From contig JAGQIY010001143.1 in assembly GCA_020430865.1 (NCBI GenBank), positions 1-6,157 of the forward strand: a stretch of DNA of 6,157 nt, in the 5' to 3' direction. Positions 1 to 4,863 of the stretch are shown piece after piece. The position numbers and the translations under genes are program-made. The stretch is from Myxococcales bacterium. Its GTDB lineage: Bacteria > Myxococcota > Polyangia > Polyangiales > Polyangiaceae. How positions within the stretch are numbered: position 1 is the stretch's first letter; each line of letters starts with the position of its first letter. Under the pieces are notes generated by a model. It was not told the origin of the DNA. It did no database searches and saw only the letters and a program-made list of their open reading frames with translations.

Positions 1-1
1 G

Positions 2-142
2 GCCTTCTCGCTGCTGGTCGAGGCGGCGTGCGTCGATGGCAAGGTGGTGGACGAGGAGCGCGAGTACCTGGAGAAGGTGGCGGAGGCGCTCGACCTGTCG
101 AGCGAGCTCGACACGCGGATCAAGCAGCAGCTGGGTGGTTAG
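2..142 (+). CDS. TerB-like (tellurite resistance TerB family) protein, C-terminal end only
   Basis: This is an open frame entering from the left edge with 46 codons before a TAG stop at 140-142; the start lies outside the window. The visible residues are helical and acidic and contain the pattern AACVDGKVVDEEREYLEKVA followed by EALDLSS. This is the DG-x-V-D-x-E-E-R/E-x(2)-L turn and helix typical of TerB/DjlA-N-like domains, where an acidic loop is thought to bind metal. The family is found in tellurite-resistance and other stress or membrane-associated proteins, and its biochemical role is poorly defined. What precedes this domain cannot be seen, so the full protein could be a stand-alone TerB protein or a fusion. 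The gene converges on the minus-strand lipoprotein gene and its last 23 bp overlap the end of that gene; no terminator hairpin is visible between them. The family call rests on a short fragment. Confidence 0.6.
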   Translation, partial: AFSLLVEAACVDGKVVDEEREYLEKVAEALDLSSELDTRIKQQLGG

Positions 143-1958
143 TCCGGCGACGCAGGACCAACAACCCCAACAACCCCAGCCCGCCGAGCCCAGCGCGCCA
201 CGGCGCGGGCTCGCCACTGGGGACGAAGCGACACCCACCCGAGTCCGAGGAGCCGGGTGACGACACGACACAAACCCGATCCGAGCTGCAGAGCGCTCCG
301 TCGGCGCAATCCGCGCGACTGGCGCAGGTCGTGAGGCAGGTGTTGGCGCGGCAGCGGTATGGTGCACAGCTCACCCGCTCCCCGTTCTCGTCGATGCGCT
401 CGTCGTCCGTGGAGCACTGCAGGGTGCCGGGCACCACACAGTCGCAGCTCGCCTCCCCGCTGCAGGCCGATTCCGCCGCGCAGGCGTTCGCCGCGCTTGG
501 GTCCGCTGGACATTCGGCGTCCGGGTCCAGGCCCTTCACGATGGGGCCGCAGGTGCCATCCTCGCCCTGGCCCTTCTTCGCGGCCGAACAGGCCACGCAG
601 GTTCCGTCGCACGGCTGGTCGCAGCAAACGCCATCGACGCAGTGGCCGCTCGCGCATTCGATACCCTCGCCACAGCTGCCAGTCGTTTCCGTGTGGATTA
701 TTTCCCAGCTGGCCACGAACCCCGATTCCGTCGCCGATGCTTGATCGTCGGGCGCACCGACCACCAGGCGGTCGCCGCCCAGCGCCACGGCGTGGCCAAA
801 ACGCGCGTCAGGCGAGCCCAGGGCGCCATCGGGGACCAATCGCTCCAGCACCTCCCAGGTTCCCGTGCCGCGATGGTAGGTCGTGACAGCACCTCGGACG
901 TCGCCGCCGGCTTGGCTCGGGTCGGCGTGCTCCCCGACGCCAAGCAACTCACCGTCGAACGCGATCGACTCGCCGAAGCCTCCGCGTGGCGCTGGGCTGG
1001 TCGCGCCCAGGGCATCGCCGGATACCCAAGCGCCCCCCGAGCGCTCGAAGACGTGGACGGCGCCGGCCTGACTGGCGAACTGGCTGTCGAAGCGACTGAC
1101 GACGAACAGCGTCTCATCCGAGATCGCCACGGCGTAGCCGAACTGGGAGTCCGCCTGCGGCGCGCTGGCGGTGAGCGTCTGCTGGTAGGTCCAGACTCCC
1201 CCGGCGAGCGCGTACATCTCGACGACGCCGGCGGTCTTGGTGGTGTCGGTGTTTCGCTCGGGCGCTCCCACCGCCAGGTAGTCGTCGCTGAGGGCCACCG
1301 CGCGACCGAAGCGCGACGATGCCACGCCGCCTTCGGGCCCGATCGACTGGCGAAACGTCCAGCCGCTGGCCTCGCGTCGATAGAGGTGGACCGCGCCGGG
1401 TTCGGCGCCAAGATCTCCTTCTAGGTAGTCACCAACGGCCAACCATTCATTCCGCACGGCAATCGCAGATCCGAAGCGTTGCCTGGAGGTGCTGGGGCTC
1501 CGCAGGCGGTCGGTTTGCACGCCCGTGCCCAGGTCGAAGACCAGCACCGAGCCGTCGGTCTGCCCGGTACCGACCAGGGCCTCGGCGCTCGCCCCCTGGT
1601 GAATGGCGAGGGTCGTGCCAAGCCAGCGAGTGTCCGCGACGTCCGTGGGCACGAGCTGGCTTGGCGGTGCCCAGCCATCCCCCGTCCGTGCCGAGGCGAG
1701 CAGCTCCACGGAGTCTCCAAGCACCACGTAGCGCGCAGCGAGCAGCCAGTCCGCGGACGCGCTGACGGCCAAGCCGAAGCGATCCCCCGCGGAGGCGTCG
1801 TCGGGCTGCACGGCACCGAGCGCCCTCAAGCTCAGCTCGACGGGCTGCGAGCGTTGCGCCACGCCCTCTGGCGACTCGGCTTCGCAGCCACCCGCGAGCA
1901 GCGCACCCAAACAGCCGATCAAGAAGAGAGGAGACGCAGAGCGCAGACGAGTTCTCAC
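120..1958 (-). CDS. FG-GAP beta-propeller surface lipoprotein with Cys-rich region and MYXO-CTERM-like tail
   Basis: Predicted surface lipoprotein of 612 residues if started at GTG 1958. Residues 1-25 form a lipoprotein signal peptide (RTRLR, a hydrophobic core, then LLAGGC with Cys25). Residues about 60-410 hold repeats of FG-x-A/S-V/I-A-x(5)-L-x-VG, beginning near 60, 111 (degenerate), 161, 216, 272, 327 and 386. The 50-59 residue spacing fits a seven-bladed FG-GAP propeller. Residues 429-563 carry 22 cysteines, including SGHCVDGVCCDQPCDGTC, a pattern common in myxobacterial surface proteins. The tail has GGC (Cys576), a hydrophobic segment at about 587-602 and RRR at 603-605, as in MYXO-CTERM sorting signals. 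The frame stays open up to an ATG at 2201, but that start would bury the signal peptide 80 residues in. A TTG at 1994 has a better ribosome site (AGAGGA, 8 nt away) and would give 624 residues. The ligand or partner is unknown; adhesion or matrix binding is only a guess. Confidence 0.85.
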   Translation of the reverse strand: MRTRLRSASPLFLIGCLGALLAGGCEAESPEGVAQRSQPVELSLRALGAVQPDDASAGDRFGLAVSASADWLLAARYVVLGDSVELLASARTGDGWAPPSQLVPTDVADTRWLGTTLAIHQGASAEALVGTGQTDGSVLVFDLGTGVQTDRLRSPSTSRQRFGSAIAVRNEWLAVGDYLEGDLGAEPGAVHLYRREASGWTFRQSIGPEGGVASSRFGRAVALSDDYLAVGAPERNTDTTKTAGVVEMYALAGGVWTYQQTLTASAPQADSQFGYAVAISDETLFVVSRFDSQFASQAGAVHVFERSGGAWVSGDALGATSPAPRGGFGESIAFDGELLGVGEHADPSQAGGDVRGAVTTYHRGTGTWEVLERLVPDGALGSPDARFGHAVALGGDRLVVGAPDDQASATESGFVASWEIIHTETTGSCGEGIECASGHCVDGVCCDQPCDGTCVACSAAKKGQGEDGTCGPIVKGLDPDAECPADPSAANACAAESACSGEASCDCVVPGTLQCSTDDERIDENGERVSCAPYRCRANTCLTTCASRADCADGALCSSDRVCVVSSPGSSDSGGCRFVPSGEPAPWRAGLGGLGLLGLLVLRRRTNHPAAA

Positions 1959-2230
1959 GCTCCGATGGTTCGCGCTCTCCCCCCCAACAAGCAAGCAGTA
2001 GTTCCTCTCGGATGTTTCCCCAGAAGAACTCCCGCGTGCCAGACGCTCTGCGCGGGGCACCCAGGGCCGCAATTCGAATCGAGAAGACGAGTCGCGCGAC
2101 GGGCCTCGACAGTCGGCGACATCAGCGCGCTCGTCGGTGGGATCACGTGAGACCGTGCGTCCGCGTGGATTCCGGAAGGTCGAGGCGCGGGTACAGGCCA
2201 CTCGAGGGGTTCCTTGGGGCGCGCGACGGC

Positions 2231-2246
2231 TGGCACAGGGGTTGCT
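2231..2246 (+). promoter_or_regulatory. Sigma-54 (RpoN) -24/-12 promoter
   Basis: The sequence TGGCAC-agggg-TTGCT matches the sigma-54 consensus TGGCAC-R-N4-TTGCW at every fixed position. The essential GG (2232-2233) and GC (2244-2245) are separated by exactly 10 nt. Counting from the -12 C, transcription should start at about 2257, roughly 126 nt upstream of the ATG at 2383. Such promoters need an ATP-driven enhancer-binding activator, a class abundant in myxobacteria. The match is by eye, and function is inferred. Confidence 0.65.
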
Positions 2247-2256
2247 CAGCGTGAGG

Positions 2257-2340
2257 CGAGCGACGGGAATTCGTGCCCGAGCTCTGCTTAGTCCCGTGTA
2301 GGCTGTCGAGCTGGCGACGAACGCGCGTCGCCAGCTCTTT
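2257..2340 (+). ncRNA. Candidate sigma-54-driven small RNA or mRNA leader with attenuator
   Basis: If transcription begins near 2257 and stops at the hairpin ending at 2337, the product is an RNA of about 80-85 nt with no evident coding frame. It could fold a 5' stem between ACGGGA (2263-2268) and TCCCGT (2292-2297), followed by the strong 3' stem at 2308-2337 and UUU. This two-stem layout with a 3' terminator resembles a bacterial small RNA. Alternatively, part of the transcription reads through and the segment is the leader of the 783-residue lipoprotein mRNA. In that case AGCTC at 2280-2284 could weakly compete by pairing with GAGCT at 2308-2312. I recognise no known RNA family here. Confidence 0.3.
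2308..2340 (+). terminator. Intrinsic terminator-like hairpin upstream of the lipoprotein gene
   Basis: The arms GAGCTGGCGACG (2308-2319) and CGTCGCCAGCTC (2326-2337) are perfectly complementary over 12 bp around a 6-nt loop (AACGCG), and TTT follows at 2338-2340. The T run is short, so stopping may be partial. On the opposite strand no T run follows, so the orientation is rightward. No protein gene ends on the plus strand before it, which makes its position odd: it lies between a promoter and the gene that promoter faces. Confidence 0.55.
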
Positions 2341-2355
2341 CAGGGTCGACCCTGA
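2340..2355. repeat. 16-nt perfect palindrome (possible operator or leader hairpin)
   Basis: TCAGGGTCGACCCTGA reads the same on both strands, without a spacer. It starts at the last T of the preceding hairpin's tail and ends 27 nt before the ATG at 2383. In DNA it could be a dimer-binding operator downstream of the promoter. In RNA it could fold as a 6-bp stem with a UCGA loop close to the ribosome site. Nothing in the sequence identifies a binding protein. Confidence 0.5.
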
Positions 2356-2382
2356 CCTGCGCGTAGCTCCAGACGAGGATCC

Positions 2383-4734
2383 ATGACGAATTCAGGCTTC
2401 TACTCGGGTAGCGCTCGACGTCACCCACTGACCCCACGCTTCATTTCCAGCGCCCTGCTCGGCGGGCTCTTGGCAGCCTCCTTGTGCGCGCTTGGATGCA
2501 GCTCGAGCGACGACGGCGCGGGTGAAGGAACCGGAGGCACGGGCGCCAGCGGAGGTTCCGCGGGGAATGGTGCCGGGGGCACCGGCGCAGGAGGCATGGG
2601 CGGCTCCGCCGGGACTTCGGGCGGGAGCGGTGGTAGCACCGCGGGAACCGGAGGCACGGCAGGCAGCGGCGCCGCGGGGAGCGGTGGAACAGGCGCCACC
2701 GGCGGCGCAGCGGGCAGTGGCGGAGCGGCGGGCAGTGGCGGAGCGGCCGGAAGCGGGGGAACCGGAGGCGGCACGAGCGTCGACCTGGTGGACGTCACGA
2801 TCCAGGCCGACGTCTTGCTGGCCAACAACTACGGACTGCAGCTCGACCCCTTGTACCGCTCGGTGTTCTCTGCGGGCTCACAGATGAGCCGGCTGAAGCT
2901 CTTCGCTCGTTTCTGTACGGATGCAGACTGCAACACCCCGGTCGCCGTGGTGCCCATCAACGTCCCCGGAGCCAACGGCCAGGGCTACTACGTGTTCAGC
3001 ACCGCCAGCACGAGCGGTGGAGGTTTCGCAAAGACGGTCACCATCCCCAAGGCACCGGTCGGAACCTACTACCTGCAGATCGTCGGTGACACAGAGGCGA
3101 GCGAGAAGTGGGGCAAGGGCACCTGTTCGGACGTCAACGACTGTCCCGGCGACGCCGACGTGGTGCAGATGGATGGCTATCAGATCCAGCACACCGGGAC
3201 CGGCACGGACGACAACCCGAGCCCCTACGCGCAACAGGTCACGGTCAGCGGAGCAGGCCAGAATCAAACGCTGTCTGGCACGCAGTACCTCGGGCACATT
3301 CGCGTGAGCGGCGACGAGATCTGGACACCCGCGCCAACGGACAACGGCACGCTGGTCGCGGCGATGAGCAACGCGGCGGACGACGCTCGAAACTTCATGG
3401 CGCTGATCGATCTCGCGAATGCCAGCGCCAGCCCGGGCTCCACCGCGTCGTCCTCCTACACGCTGCAGAAGAACGGTTCCGATTTCCCCGGGGATGTGTG
3501 TGCACTGATTCCGGGTGGCGGTTCCCTGTACGCCGTCGCGGTGGACAGCTCAGGGGCGAACGTCTTCGAACTGAGCGCATCCACCGGGCTCCAGGTCAGC
3601 GATACGCCCATCGTCACCATCGCACCATCGGACCCGAACAGCCCGAACACGTACCCCTGGCCGTGCCGCGGCGTCTACGCCGAGAAGGGCGGAAAGAAGC
3701 ACCTCTACCTGGTGCAGTTCAAGGGCGCTGGCGCCCTCGACACCTCGGGACCACACCCGTTCTACTACATCAACCTCAGCGACGGCACCGCGACCACTCC
3801 GATGGACTCCTACAACGAGTGGGCGCTGAGGGACGTGGTGATTGACTCGACGGCGAGCAAGCTCGTCGCCGTCGACATGAACTGGTCCAAGAACGCGAAG
3901 GACAACGCCGTCGCCTTCGACCGACTGCTGCCCATCCCGCTGAACAGTGACGGCACGCCGGGCACCGTCGGTACTCCGGTGGTGACCGACCTGAAGAGCG
4001 ACGACCAGTGCGGCTCGACCAACAACTGGCCGAGCGGGCTGGTCATGCACGACGTGGGCGGCAGCGAACGCCTCCTGGTGGGTCACAACGGCGGGGTCGC
4101 GGTCTACGATCCGAGCAACCTCTCGAAGGCGCAGGATCTCGACCTGCTCAGCTTCGGCAACCTCTTCAGCCAGGTCGCGGCATCTCCCGACGGAAACACG
4201 CTCTATGCCATGCCGCAATGCAAGGCCGACAACTCCCAGCACAACTGGACGCTACCCTACGGCGCCAGCACGGAAGCGGCGGACAAGAACCTGGTCGCAA
4301 TCCTGGATCCGAGCGGGAGCAGCCTCGCGGTGAAGACCACGACCATCGACGTCAACGGAGACGGCACGAACGACCACGGCATCGACCTCGACTACTATCG
4401 GATCAAGAGCTACATACGGAGCTTCGACACCACGATGTCGATCCCTCCGGTCGTGTACACCGGACCGCGCATGGTCGTGGGAAACTCGATGCTGTTCGTG
4501 CGTGGCACGGGGATCCAAGGGAATGGGAGCTCGAGCATTTCCTCGTCGGGACTTGGTCAGGTTCAAGACATCGGCTTCTTCGACTTGAGCAGCGGTGACG
4601 GGGTCGTCTTCGACCAGTACATGCCGTTCTTCGACGGCCTCAGCTCGAACGCCGGCGCGGGTCCCGGGATCTGGGGCTACGACGTGCGTCCAGGCAAGGA
4701 GAGCTCGGTGGGCGCGCTCTACTACATTCCCTAG
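2383..4734 (+). CDS. Lipoprotein with Gly-rich linker and beta-rich, propeller-like body, function unknown
   Basis: The protein has 783 residues. The ATG follows GAGGA (2375-2379) by 3 nt, close but usable. Residues 17-39 are a lipoprotein signal peptide (hydrophobic core ALLGGLLAASLCALGC, lipidated Cys39), followed by SSSDD. Residues about 45-131 are a low-complexity Gly/Ala/Ser/Thr linker that probably holds the body away from the membrane. Residues 132-310 look like a beta-sandwich with paired cysteines (178/183 and 248/254). Residues 320-783 contain repeated short strands such as SLYAVAVDSSGANVFEL, ASKLVAVDMN and SPDGNTLYAM (601-610), resembling WD40/YVTN-type propeller strands. DVNGDGTNDHGID (656-668) matches an EF-hand-like calcium loop with acidic or Asn side chains at 656, 658, 660 and 664. 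No catalytic motif is visible and I do not recognise the family. The gene lies downstream of a sigma-54 promoter and is followed by a terminator, so it is probably transcribed alone. Confidence is high for the gene and the lipoprotein call, low for the fold. Confidence 0.88.
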   Translation: MTNSGFYSGSARRHPLTPRFISSALLGGLLAASLCALGCSSSDDGAGEGTGGTGASGGSAGNGAGGTGAGGMGGSAGTSGGSGGSTAGTGGTAGSGAAGSGGTGATGGAAGSGGAAGSGGAAGSGGTGGGTSVDLVDVTIQADVLLANNYGLQLDPLYRSVFSAGSQMSRLKLFARFCTDADCNTPVAVVPINVPGANGQGYYVFSTASTSGGGFAKTVTIPKAPVGTYYLQIVGDTEASEKWGKGTCSDVNDCPGDADVVQMDGYQIQHTGTGTDDNPSPYAQQVTVSGAGQNQTLSGTQYLGHIRVSGDEIWTPAPTDNGTLVAAMSNAADDARNFMALIDLANASASPGSTASSSYTLQKNGSDFPGDVCALIPGGGSLYAVAVDSSGANVFELSASTGLQVSDTPIVTIAPSDPNSPNTYPWPCRGVYAEKGGKKHLYLVQFKGAGALDTSGPHPFYYINLSDGTATTPMDSYNEWALRDVVIDSTASKLVAVDMNWSKNAKDNAVAFDRLLPIPLNSDGTPGTVGTPVVTDLKSDDQCGSTNNWPSGLVMHDVGGSERLLVGHNGGVAVYDPSNLSKAQDLDLLSFGNLFSQVAASPDGNTLYAMPQCKADNSQHNWTLPYGASTEAADKNLVAILDPSGSSLAVKTTTIDVNGDGTNDHGIDLDYYRIKSYIRSFDTTMSIPPVVYTGPRMVVGNSMLFVRGTGIQGNGSSSISSSGLGQVQDIGFFDLSSGDGVVFDQYMPFFDGLSSNAGAGPGIWGYDVRPGKESSVGALYYIP
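2707..2760 (+). repeat. Three tandem 18-bp repeats in the linker (AAGSGG x3)
   Basis: Units at 2707-2724, 2725-2742 and 2743-2760 each encode AAGSGG (residues 109-126). The first two differ at a single base; the third has diverged further at synonymous sites. This is the most regular part of the glycine-rich linker and probably varies in copy number through slippage or recombination. Confidence 0.75.
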
Positions 4735-4775
4735 ACGCCGGGGAACCAGCCTGCTGGGCCCCTGATCCAGGCGGC

Positions 4776-4808
4776 GGCTCGCGCGGCAGCGCGGGCCGCG
4801 AGCCATTT
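4776..4808 (+). terminator. Intrinsic terminator after the 783-residue lipoprotein gene
   Basis: GGCTCGCG (4776-4783) and CGCGAGCC (4797-4804) form a perfect 8-bp GC-rich stem around a 13-nt loop, followed by ATTTGT. It begins about 40 nt after the TAG at 4732-4734, a normal place for a terminator. The T tail is weak and interrupted, as is common in GC-rich genomes. Confidence 0.5.
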
Positions 4809-4845
4809 GTATCGGCAGACCACGGATCCTCCTGGCTACCCGCGC

Positions 4846-4851
4846 TATGCT
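4846..4851 (+). promoter_or_regulatory. Possible -10 element (TATGCT) of the kinase gene
   Basis: TATGCT lies 12 nt before the kinase ATG, in the GC-rich spacer after the terminator. If used, transcription would start about 6 nt from the ATG, giving an almost leaderless mRNA. That fits the lack of a well-spaced ribosome site: the only purine run, GAAGGG, touches the ATG directly. No convincing -35 box sits at the right distance, so this is a weak call. Confidence 0.25.
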
Positions 4852-4863
4852 CGAGTCGAAGGG

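Larger units (their letters stand above)
1959..2382. other. Divergent intergenic regulatory region
   Basis: This 424-bp stretch separates the two divergent lipoprotein genes. I see no convincing gene in it; the open frames crossing it have no homology I recognise and look like products of high GC. It holds a sigma-54-type promoter facing right (2231-2246), a perfect 12-bp stem hairpin with a short T tail (2308-2340) and a 16-nt palindrome (2340-2355). It also has three 8-bp palindromes at 2072-2079 (ATTCGAAT), 2143-2150 (TCACGTGA) and 2170-2177 (TTCCGGAA). The last two lie about 80-115 bp upstream of the predicted start site, the distance at which activators of sigma-54 often bind. Palindromes this short occur by chance, so activator binding is speculation. 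The left part, 1959-2030, probably carries the leader of the minus-strand gene. No clear sigma-70 boxes stand out for that gene. Confidence 0.7.

Noticed and set aside
642..1424. A 260-codon plus-strand open frame opposite the FG-GAP gene.
   Set aside because: It is the antisense shadow of the propeller repeats, with no recognisable domain and no ribosome site, while the minus strand has a clear family signature.
2026..2041. A TGGCACG -24-like box on the minus strand upstream of the propeller lipoprotein gene.
   Set aside because: At the required 10-nt spacing the -12 element reads AGTTC instead of TTGCW; the essential GC is missing, so it is not supported as a sigma-54 promoter.
1959..2201. 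N-terminal extension of the minus-strand lipoprotein frame up to ATG 2201.
   Set aside because: It would place the signal peptide about 80 residues inside the protein; the extension is rich in Arg and Ser and looks like chance open frame in GC-rich DNA.
2707..2760. Tandem repeats considered as a CRISPR or regulatory repeat array.
   Set aside because: The repeats are in frame, contiguous without spacers, and encode AAGSGG in a protein linker.
2421..2828. A Pro/Ala-rich minus-strand frame opposite the glycine-rich linker.
   Set aside because: The Pro/Ala pattern is simply the reverse complement of the Gly/Ser/Ala linker codons.
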